Shown: in pieces, positions 9,437 through 16,935 of the stretch
How the letters are laid out: each line of letters starts with the position of its first letter
Numbering within the stretch: position 1 is the first letter of the stretch
DNA from: Echinostoma caproni
Lineage: Eukaryota; Platyhelminthes; Trematoda; Plagiorchiida; Echinostomatidae
Assembly (NCBI GenBank): GCA_900618425.1
Contig: UZAN01040517.1
Coordinates: forward strand, 43,353 to 60,287
Direction of reading: 5' to 3'
Length of the DNA: 16,935 bases
The notes under the pieces: model-generated
What the model was told of the DNA's origin: nothing
Seen by the model: the letters and a program-made list of their open reading frames with translations, nothing else
Databases searched by the model: none
Translations under genes and position numbers: made by a program

Positions 9437-9740
9437 TCACACATTCACATCCAATTCATGGACCTAATCAATATGACCCGGAGCTATCCCAATGAGTAAT
9501 ATAATCAAAATTGTTTTCATGAATGTTGCATCTGCTATTGTACCACCAACTCGTGCTCCACGAGAGGTTTTCCAAAGATTCCAGTCATGGGCATTGGCGA
9601 AACAGTGTGAACAATTATTCGAAGTTCCCTAAAGTGCATTAACTAATAAAGAAGCTTGCTGTATCGATAGAGTTGTGCACAGTTCAAATTTTTCCCGAGT
9701 GCAAAATACGAAAGCACCTGTCGAGTAGATGCACCAGTCA
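9437..9740 (+). pseudogene. Possible decayed Gypsy integrase core
   Basis: Downstream of the zinc-binding module all frames are broken. Scattered pieces could be the remains of the integrase core: HIQFMD just after 9440, GIGETV near 9590, and VVHSS-like text near 9670 where a core would carry its last catalytic segment. These are isolated matches judged by eye, and position is the main argument. The stretch may be unrelated. Confidence 0.35.
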
Positions 9741-10991
9741 GATTGCAGTTTTCTGTTCGAAACCGCGGATTCCGTTCATTCAGTAGTGTCAGAAAATACC
9801 GGTAATTCGCTCACGATGGTGACTGGTTCATTGATTTTAAGGAAGTTTTCAGGTAAAATTGGATCCTGACTGATAGTGAGTGATTCGATATGCCCAAAGT
9901 AACCATCGCAATGGACGGACCCCAGTTTACGACTATACAATTGGACATTCTGTGAATCCAAATGTCTTTCTCCATTTTCGCGTCCCAGCGTATGACGCGC
10001 ACTCGAGCGGTTGGTTAGATAGATCAATTTATTGACACATAAACATTCTGGTATCAAGTCACAGTGGAAGGGAGAACTGAAAGTGTCAGTTGATGTGTTT
10101 TCTCCTTACGTACCTGTCTCTAGATTATGGAACCACGGTGTTTGAACTCGCACTCGCTCATAAACCATGATATATATACAAACAATCAACAAGAAAGACC
10201 TCAGGTGCTGTTGGGGATAAAGTATTTCCTTTAACTTTCAACAAGAGGGAAGTCACCGTGTACAGGATTGTGTGAATATCGCACTACTAATATCATGTAA
10301 AGCATGAACGTACTGATGACGTTATCTTTGAAAAGCTTGTCTCCAGCATCCTTACGGTTAGTTTCACCGACGATCGGTGTTCCGACGAAAAGGGACTCAC
10401 CTGTATGAAAAATGCGGAAAAACGCGTTACTCACAAACGATGATGACGGCGATGCCGACGACGATGACAAGGAAAGGAGATCTGATTACGAAAAGACCCC
10501 GTCTGACGAGTGTAAATGAAACTGAGCAAGAATGCACTTAGACGAACACTAGAATTGTGGGTAAATTGTTTTGTACCGGATTGTGAACCAAATATGACAA
10601 ACAGGACACAGTCAAGGATAGATTTTTGTGAGGAGAATCACATCGGCATTGAATAGTTGGCTTGTATCTCACTTTAAATACGTTTGATGATAACAGACAC
10701 CTGGGAAACATCCATGAGAATAATTTAATGCGAACAACAGTTTGCGTGTGCAGTTTATTCATATTTGTGTTCTGTTATCAATTGTGGAATTCGGGATTCG
10801 TGAAGTACAGATGAGAAAATGGACAGACACCGCCGAGGAAGCAGCCGGATCACAAAGACTGTACAGTGAAGTTTTTTCTCTGTTTAGTTTAAATGTGTTT
10901 CTCTTCTTTTGTGTTTGATGTTTTTCTTTTTTCTCGCACAAAATTAAACTCAATAGTTTACTGTTCCTCTGAAAGACATCATATGCTTTTA

Positions 10992-11146
10992 GTTGTTGTT
11001 GTTTTTTTTTGTTATTATTTGTGAAAGAATAGCAATTGTCCGTTTTGTCGATCGAGACAAAATCTATCGGACATTTGAAGAATAGATGTGGTCTGAACGG
11101 AGCGCTCAAGAAGAATCATAACAATAACAACAACAACAACAACAAC
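10992..11146. repeat. (GTT)n/poly-T and (AAC)n tracts facing each other
   Basis: A (TTG)n tract running into nine or more T (about 10992-11010) is followed about 115 bases later by an (AAC)n tract (11126-11146). They are complementary and could form a long hairpin of 12 or more pairs. Confidence 0.8.
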
Positions 11147-11455
11147 ACACTCCGTATCTGATCTGTGAACTCGTATGGAAATGCGAAATCAATTTGTTTT
11201 GCATTTCATCTGTTCTTCTATTGATTTCACCCAAGCAATAGCCATCATTTGGTGGTTATACCAAATGGAATTGTAATGAGTTGAACATGGCGGTGTATTT
11301 GTATGGAGTTTAGCGGGTGTGTGTAAGACGGGGAGAATTCAGGTGTAGAAGTAAAACAGAATTATACTTTATATTCACGCGTTTTTCACTTCAGTCGTCT
11401 CACCTGCCACTTTCTCCTCCCTCCGCCTCTGAATCCCTGCCACTTCTACTGGATG

Positions 11456-11480
11456 CACACACACACACACACACACGCAC
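11456..11480. repeat. (CA)n microsatellite
   Basis: A CA tract of about 25 bases with one interruption near its 3' end. Confidence 0.9.
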
Positions 11481-11803
11481 AAATCTATGGTTACTCTGAA
11501 ACCCTGTGCAAAAACAATCAATCTTTCTGAGAGTTTAGAGAGTAGGTTCGGAAATACATTTATTCATGCATTGTCTGAATACTTGAATACTCTTATCCGT
11601 TATTATTCGGGGTTTGCGACCAAATGATCGCCTCCAGGGCACGATCTGCATGAAGGAGGGAATTCGAATTCCAAATTCTTTTCTCGACGAAATGACAACA
11701 ATTTGGGTCTGGATTTTAATTTGATGGTAAACAATACCTCGGCAAGCTCGCACCTTGTTTCAGCATACAATTCCCGTTCTCGCTTGTCTCCTGCTTTTCG
11801 CAG

Positions 11804-11848
11804 ACACGCACACACATGCATACACACACACACACATGCACACACACG
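11804..11848. repeat. Interrupted (CA)n tract
   Basis: About 45 bases of CA repeat interrupted by ATGCAT and ATGCA. It is almost entirely alternating purine-pyrimidine. Confidence 0.9.
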
Positions 11849-12411
11849 ATTTGCTTGCGTTAAAAACAAATCGGTGGGCATTTTAGACACATCCATTATG
11901 TCAACGGGGACGTACGAATAAGTTGGAACCTGATTAAGGTAAACATAGAGCGAATTGATCCAGACACTGTATTGTTCACTGCAGGCTCCACACGGCTGTC
12001 TTCTTTATTATAAATGAGCTGACAGAGAGTGGGTCAATCAGAAAATATGCGCCAAATAAAATAAGGCATCAGACACCTAAATATGGACCCCGTGATTTCC
12101 TATCATCTCACAAAAGGGAATGATAAATCTAACCGACTGTGATCTTTCACCGACAGCAACAGTTAGAACAACAACAACGGAACAATCTGGGGGAACAATC
12201 AGGCTGTTTTTTCCCCTCACAGATTTCGCAAGTCCGTTAATGTCCTGCAAATAGCTTGGAGTAGTTCACTTTGTGATGGCTACTGGAAACGAATCATCTG
12301 CAACAGCTGTCAGGTACCCAACTCAAAACGCGTGCACAACTAAGATTTGAGCACGTGAGCAGTATCGGATAAGCGCAACCACGAAAATCACTGAACTAAG
12401 TACAGCTGTTT

Positions 12412-12590
12412 TGGTGGTAGGCAGCTTTGCTGTCGTCCAGTTCAATAGCACGCCTAACCTATCGAGGCCCTATTGTGGTTCGCTCCACTCCAAGTCTAGC
12501 GTGGGCTTAGGTTGCCGGTTTCCACCACTGAACAGCAGGTCCTGATGACAATGGGGATTGCTCCGTCTGCTGTTCATCATACTTAGGTGT
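12412..12590 (+). repeat. Second repeat family, copy D
   Basis: Its 3' part (12513-12583) aligns with 13121-13190: GGTT..CCA, TGAACA, AGGTCC, GACAATGG, TTGCTCC and CTGTTCA occur in the same order and spacing with small gaps. Both copies also have TGGTGGTAG at the 5' end (12412-12420 here, 12947-12955 there), so this copy appears internally deleted by about 70 bases. A foldback lies within the conserved part: AACAGCA (12531-12537) pairs with TGCTGTT (12568-12574), and CAAT-GGGG-ATTG (12549-12560) forms an inner hairpin. It is probably a short interspersed element. The tRNA-like part is too worn to confirm in this copy. Confidence 0.55.
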
Positions 12591-12946
12591 GTAATAAAAA
12601 ACTGTGGGCTAGCCAAGAGGACTGAAGACATTTGTCTGTATACAGTCTATGGCTCCCGAATGAACTACTGAACACAACAGCATACTGAATCTATGCGTGG
12701 GTAGTTGTAAATGATAAATGCAAATTAAAAATAAAAGACGCCCACTAGTTTAACACATCACCGACAACAAAGTGATATGTTTACAGTTTGGAGTGACATT
12801 GTGCAGTCGCGGTAAAATCACCGTTAAAAAAGTGGTAAACTTCAATCTTGACAGAGATGAACCAACAAGCGCTTAGTTTTACGGCAATTTAATTCCTAAT
12901 CTCCTTTGGATTAAACAAACTGTGACGATTCCGAAGGGCACTGGAG
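12591..12946. other. Spacer between the two repeat copies
   Basis: AT-rich non-coding sequence with no motif or long open frame recognised. Confidence 0.6.
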
Positions 12947-13195
12947 TGGTGGTAGTTTAGCGGTTAAACTAGCTGTTGCTGACAAGCGTAAAGGCGTGAA
13001 GCTTGAAGCTTGTGGCTTGAATCACACACCTGCAGTCAAAGGTTGTTCTGCGGTTGATTAGCTGTTATGTTTAATAGGTCCTTTGAGTGATTGGTCAGTC
13101 CAACTCGTACGGGTTCAGATGATCGGTTGCCATTAATGAACATAGGTCCCAATCGACAATGGTGATCATTGCTCCCGCTGTTCACCACAGCAAAA
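12947..13195 (+). repeat. Second repeat family, copy C: tRNA-derived SINE
   Basis: The 5' part has an A-box-like TAGTTTAGCGG (12953-12963) that fits the pol III consensus, and a degenerate B box GGCTTGAATCA about 50-60 bases further on (near 13015). This is the layout of a tRNA-derived SINE. The 3' part is the module shared with copy D. Its foldback is partly kept: GAACA pairs with TGTTC, and inside it CAATG pairs with CATTG. No poly(A) tail and no target-site duplication were found. This family shares no obvious sequence with the SINE copies A and B. Confidence 0.6.
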
Positions 13196-13661
13196 TGTCA
13201 GAGGAAATCATTAATTTCATTTAAATCAACAGAATTTGTGATTTTGTTTGTTAAAGCAAAATACACACATGTTTATAGTCCATTTAATAAGAATCATTTT
13301 AACCAGTAGTAATTATTTCCGTGCAAAATAACCACATTGTTTTTTAACTTTCCGAAGAAATAAAAAAAGGGAAACTTATGCTTGTCATTCGAGTTAAAAG
13401 ACCTTGGGCTGGTGAACCGCATAGCAACGAGACACTCTGGCGTTTGCAAAAGATACCTTGAATTTTCAAAGAACCGCCTGTTAAATGATCAAGTTTTCCA
13501 CCGCTCATCGTTGGTTCGTGGCTTTTATCGAACAAATTCACAATATGCAAATGACCTAGTCAACAACCGAATGTCTGAATGTACGGCTATACTTATCTTT
13601 TAGGTAGACATCATCACCATCATCCGTGAATTGAGCTCCAATTTATGCAAATTTATTTTAG
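13196..13661. other. Intergenic or intronic stretch
   Basis: A 73-codon plus-strand frame (13382-13603) has no recognised motif. The stretch ends in TTATTTTAG, a good splice acceptor for the possible exon that follows. Nothing else is recognised. Confidence 0.5.
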
Positions 13662-13791
13662 TGGTACTCCGTACCGTTCGAACCAGTTAAATTGCTTTGT
13701 TCCTCTGTCTGGCGGGTGTGTTTGGAATCGGTGTGAGGGCAAATGCCCATCGGCACGCAGAAAATTGGAACGCGCGGCTGTTTTGTGCAAG
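13662..13791 (+). CDS. Possible cysteine-rich internal exon, unknown protein
   Basis: An acceptor (AATTTATTTTAG, ending 13661) and a consensus donor (AAG then GTGAGC, starting 13792) bracket 130 bases. Exactly one of three frames is open across all of it: one base, then 43 codons ending at the donor. The peptide is cysteine-rich, with LNCFVPLSGGCVWNRCEGKC followed by PSARRK and a final LCK. Five cysteines in 43 residues suggest an extracellular disulphide-bonded or metal-binding module, but I do not recognise the family. The open frame also begins upstream of the acceptor at 13645. No partner exon was found, so chance remains quite possible. Confidence 0.28.
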
Positions 13792-13865
13792 GTGAGCACA
13801 ATGGTGAAAACAGGGACGGACGATCTGGTCGTACTTTCTGCATGGGTTAGCTATAATTTCAAAGG

Positions 13866-13886
13866 TATCTATCTATCTATCTATCT
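13866..13886. repeat. (TATC)n microsatellite
   Basis: Five TATC/ATCT units, about 21 bases. Confidence 0.9.
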
Positions 13887-15830
13887 TCCTCACCTGTTCC
13901 TCGCATGAATTTTAGCAGTTTCCAAGGTTTTCTTCGTTGTTTTGACGAATCGCATCAGTGTACGTCGGGTTTAATAACCGTATGGAGTCCTAGCATTTAG
14001 TTGTACTCAATTTGGTGACCTTCCATACTGGACTGAATTCCACAGTGGATCAAATTTCTTCAAACAACGAAAACACATTTCGAGCTTTCTGTCATGCTAC
14101 CCTCAGATCTTCTGATTGCGTAACTATTAGGACTCGTCCAGTGGTTTATTTTTCAGTTTCCGTAATCACCTACAGTTCGCCCGTGGTTAAGATCCGATGC
14201 CAATCAGGTGGCAACTTTAGCCCGAAAATCGTATGATACTCAAGAGGAACATGACAAATAAGTCCGCACCTTCCAACCCAAAACTGTCTACCTCTTGTCT
14301 TCCCGTAATTGACTGTTTCGATTGCCGTCCAATTGTCTGCCCTCCAACTACCTGTTTTCTTCATCTCCGGTGTAGCTAATGCATTTGAAAAAAAGCGCAT
14401 CTCTCAGAAACTTTCAGATAATTTGAAACTCAGATCTAGTCGCCTGTGGATTAAGCCCAAACTCAAGATCATTTTGGAACGAAAGCTGTCGAAAAACTCA
14501 AGGACTGCTATAGCAATTCTGCGGTTCTTTTGCCAGTGGACACTCTCCTCCCGTGGATATTGAAAATGCATATTCCAACTCCCTCAGTCTGGTTGCCTTT
14601 CAGTCTTCTCAAAGCCAGGAGTTCACATCCATTAGTGACAATTCCTGTGTGATTGATCCCGTAGAACTATGTAAACAACTCATATGGTAAAACCCCCCGA
14701 GAGAGACTAGCGTGACAGATGGATTGCAAACAATGGTTGGAAAATGTACACAAACCCCTTCTTGTCCCATACATTTAACAATTGTCTTGATTGCTATCGA
14801 GAATAGTCAGTGTTGTATCATTTTCTACGAATGCTCCAGGAAATTTCATCCGATAGCCTCCTGTTCTTTGAGCAGTCTCTGGGTAACTGAAAAGATAGTC
14901 TTGTGCAAGTTCAGTTTTCCTCTCCAATCTTTTTTTCTAGTTATACTTCCTGTTTTTAAAAAGAGGTGCATCCTTGGGGCACACCAGAGCAGTGTTTTGC
15001 ACGATATTACGATTACAGATTATTATTGTTAGTCATTTTTGATTTGGTGAAGGTACACTCAATTTAGGCATAGGACAGTCAGAAGAGGTCGGTGATAGAT
15101 AACGAATGTTGGAAAAGTACAGACGGTCAAACGACAAAAAGCGTACCGCGGGAGAACTGATCACCATATCTAGGGGGTTTTTCACTGGGGTCTTTGACCG
15201 GACACCAATCACACAAAGCGCAGGAGATACTGTACTTTCTTTCTTTTTGTCGATAATCTGGAATAACCGGCTTCATGGAGCGCAACACGAAAAATTTGTA
15301 GAAAATTTCATCCCTATTCTTTCTACAATGCATCAAAAACAATCGGAAATCACGCGATAGTTCTTTGGTGTTTCCAGTACATCAGTGCAAGGAAATTTCT
15401 ATCAAAAAATGACCACAGACAAATAGAGAAATGAACATTTTCTAGCTTTTATCAATACAGAAAGAAGACAAATGCCGCGAGATGTGAATCTCTCGTTTAT
15501 GCTTCTTAGTCGCTGACTTAAAAGAAACAGGCACATATACAGCAAATGGATGGGGCTTTTCAATTATAGTGAATGAACGTGTATATGCATACAACGGTTA
15601 CTAAATATAGAAGCAGAAGCTTAACTCCACACCAAGTGGATTGATTGTGTTTCAAAAACTCGAAAGAGAGATAGCTGTTTTCTTTCTGTATTGATGAAAT
15701 GGATAAAGGCGACTCAATACTTCAAATTTCTCTACATTTGCCAAATCAACACCAAACTCGTGAGACACGTGGGCATGGGACTGGGCGAGCATGATGCATG
15801 CTGCAACTATGTAAATTTTTGCCCACTCAC
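13887..15830. other. Intergenic or intronic stretch, one weak terminal-exon candidate
   Basis: At 14376 a pyrimidine-rich acceptor (CTTCATCTCCGGTGTAG) opens a frame that runs to a stop at 14561-14563. It encodes a basic peptide of about 61 residues (KPKLKIILERKL is typical) with no recognised domain. I see no polyadenylation signal soon after it. Frames at 14712-15032 and 15106-15360 are likewise unrecognised. Nothing else is supported. Confidence 0.4.
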
Positions 15831-15939
15831 CTCCAACCTTCCCTGACGTTTTAAATATCCACACCCCGGCCACATGCAAACAACACACAACAACCCAGAC
15901 AGATGTTAGAAACAAGCACCTGGTACGACAAATTTTCAT
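15831..15939 (-). CDS. Possible first exon encoding a signal peptide
   Basis: On the minus strand an ATG at 15939-15937 starts 36 codons plus one base, ending at a near-perfect donor (TTGGAG then GTGAGTGGGC, GT at 15830). The peptide begins MKICRTRCLFLTSVWVVVCC: a basic start, then a hydrophobic core continuing to LHVAGVW, as in a secretory signal peptide or a membrane anchor. The phase-1 intron is common after signal-peptide exons. An acceptor-like TAATTTTAG ends three bases before the ATG (AG at 15944-15943). It could be a 5'-UTR intron or a spliced-leader acceptor, since flukes trans-splice some transcripts. The frame runs on to 15652 if unspliced, giving 95 residues. No downstream exon was found. 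Confidence 0.3.
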
Positions 15940-16695
15940 ATCCTAAAATTACCAGAACACATCCTTTTCATATGTGTTCAGATTCCATTTGTCCGATGCA
16001 TGCGGCAAGAATGTGAAATTAATTTTACGGTGAACTTTGTATCACACGTGTATTCCGAACGAGGCGATTATCTGAATGATTGGCACGATGCTAGTCCGTG
16101 ACCAAAATGCCTATAACATGACATATCATTATGTGACATACAACTGGCACACAGATCGATTCTTCCTTCCCCACCCCATCCCACCACGCACACATTGGAT
16201 CGGTTCCTTTTCGATAGTAAAAGTTGTACACCAAGGCATTGAGCCAAGTCAAACCTCCAGATCTTGAGAACCCCATTTCATACTGTAAACTCACCGAGTG
16301 AGGTACTCTTCCTATTTCGGTCTTTCGTTAGCCATGGTTATCACTTGATCCAGGTGGTCCATAGTCAGTATCGTTCATAAAATAATCCCGTAAAAACCAG
16401 GATAATGCAGTCCATTATTTTTTAAGTTTTGCGTACACTTCATGAACTCTAAGTCCCTTCCTACAGACTCTAGGTGTTCACCGTTACGGTTCCAGTCGAT
16501 AAATTGACGTTCAATTAAATGCACACCGACATATGGGATAAGTCTTTTGATGTATTCCTGGCACTCACCAAAGACGGTATGACAGTGATGAGAAAACCTT
16601 CCACTGACATGCACGTCCCCGAAATATTGCCTCTCACTCAGTGTAATGTACGAAGGCTGAGTAAAAGCTTCCGGATCCATAAAACGTTTTATTTG
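15940..16695. other. Spacer next to the mariner remnant; 101-codon minus-strand frame
   Basis: The minus-strand frame 16680-16375 is in phase with the transposase remnant beyond the stop at 16698-16696. It might be read-through 3' element sequence or chance. I recognise no domain in it. AATAAA on the minus strand at about 16693-16688 lies just after the transposase stop. No terminal inverted repeat could be identified. Confidence 0.4.
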
Positions 16696-16935
16696 TTACC
16701 CAAAGTATTGTCCACCAGCGTGCATGCACAGTTCCTTGCGCTCAAACCATTTGGTGAAAAAGCTTGACCATACGGAAGCGGGGAACCCTTCGACCAGTCC
16801 AATAAGGGCCTCCACCACAGCTGCTGGTGACTCTTTATCGAATTCCACACATCACGCACTTGACATCTGGGAACAGAAAACGACCCATGGAGCCAGTTCT
16901 AGAGTATAGGATGAGCGTCCAGCCTCCTGGACGCT
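16696..16935 (-). pseudogene. Mariner/Tc1-type transposase, C-terminal remnant
   Basis: DDE transposases of this group cut and paste DNA transposons. Read on the minus strand from the window edge, SYTLELAP corresponds to the family's YSPDLAP motif just before the third catalytic aspartate. Then come FDKESPAAVVEAL, a hydrophobic stretch, FFTKWFERKELC and GGQYF, matching the usual tail of an F..DSPEAAVEA-like stretch, FxxWxxRxxxCI and GEYFE. The residue expected to be the catalytic aspartate is not aspartate here (LAPWVVF). An in-frame TGA lies between SSA and CVEF, and the frame stops at 16698-16696. The copy is inactive. The N-terminal part and the 5' end lie beyond the window. Confidence 0.75.
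16914..16935. other. Perfect 9-bp hairpin at the window end
   Basis: AGCGTCCAG (16914-16922), loop CCTC, CTGGACGCT (16927-16935). It sits inside the transposase remnant and ends exactly at the last base, so it may be partly coding coincidence or an assembly foldback. Confidence 0.85.

Larger units (their letters stand above)
9741..12411. other. Intergenic stretch with simple repeats
   Basis: No recognisable gene. A 93-codon minus-strand frame (10057-9776) and a 116-codon lysine-rich minus-strand frame (11109-10759, produced by T-rich sequence) are probably chance. At 10437-10480 a GAY-rich tract reads as an acidic run on the plus strand (DDDGDADDDDKE) and as a hydrophobic helix (FLVIVVGIAVIIVC) on the minus strand. 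Minus-strand donor-like sites (GTGAGT) lie at about 10431 and 10402. Simple repeats are listed separately. Confidence 0.5.

Noticed and set aside
9776..10057. 93-codon minus-strand frame near the Gypsy remnant
   Set aside because: It looks fairly protein-like but has no recognised family, and is within chance length.
10759..11109. 116-codon minus-strand frame rich in lysine and glutamine
   Set aside because: It is produced by T-rich and GTT-repeat sequence; no domain is seen.
12270..12300. GTGATGG ... GGAAACG ... ATC as a third hammerhead candidate
   Set aside because: No stem II of useful length, and no complementary stem I arms.
1..16935. CRISPR array, bacterial operon or phage genes
   Set aside because: No spaced direct repeats of the right kind and no compact same-strand genes; the content is that of an animal genome.

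Overview
This window looks like non-coding, repeat-rich DNA from an animal nuclear genome. A flatworm, most likely a trematode fluke, fits best. The reasons are many microsatellites, no compact bacterial-style genes, and a mix of decayed mobile elements: a Penelope-like element with a GIY-YIG endonuclease, a Ty3/Gypsy element, a mariner-type transposon and tRNA-derived SINEs with a hammerhead-ribozyme-like insert. GC content appears higher than is usual for Schistosoma, so another fluke family is possible. The organism call is inference. I see no complete host gene. Three short stretches with good splice signals could be exons, but each is weak alone.

Layout. 1-1732 shows nothing recognisable. 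1733-1990 (+) and 3036-3384 (-) are two diverged, oppositely oriented copies of one tRNA-derived SINE; the second keeps a hammerhead-like block. 3385-5640 is mostly intergenic with GT, AT, CA, AAGT and GA microsatellites and one possible minus-strand exon at 4869-4966. 5659-7544 is a broken Penelope-like element carrying reverse transcriptase then GIY-YIG endonuclease, followed by a 3' tail to about 8010. That tail contains a near-complete hammerhead ribozyme fold (7934-7986) and, overlapping it, a perfect 9-bp hairpin. 8895-9436 is a Gypsy pol fragment ending in the integrase zinc-binding domain, with possible further decayed integrase to about 9740. 9741-12411 is intergenic with simple repeats. 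12412-12590 and 12947-13195 are two same-strand copies of a second repeat family. 13662-13791 (+) and 15831-15939 (-) are possible exons, the latter resembling a signal-peptide exon. 16696-16935 (-) is the C-terminal end of a mariner-type transposase, cut by the window edge.

How it fits together: the window is a graveyard of independent insertions rather than an operon or pathway. Its most interesting thread is RNA self-cleavage. One retroelement tail and one SINE, unrelated to each other, both carry recognisable but damaged hammerhead architectures, which agrees with the known association of hammerheads with Penelope-like elements and schistosome SINE-like repeats. Most open frames of 60-120 codons here are what chance gives for 17 kb of DNA at this base composition.
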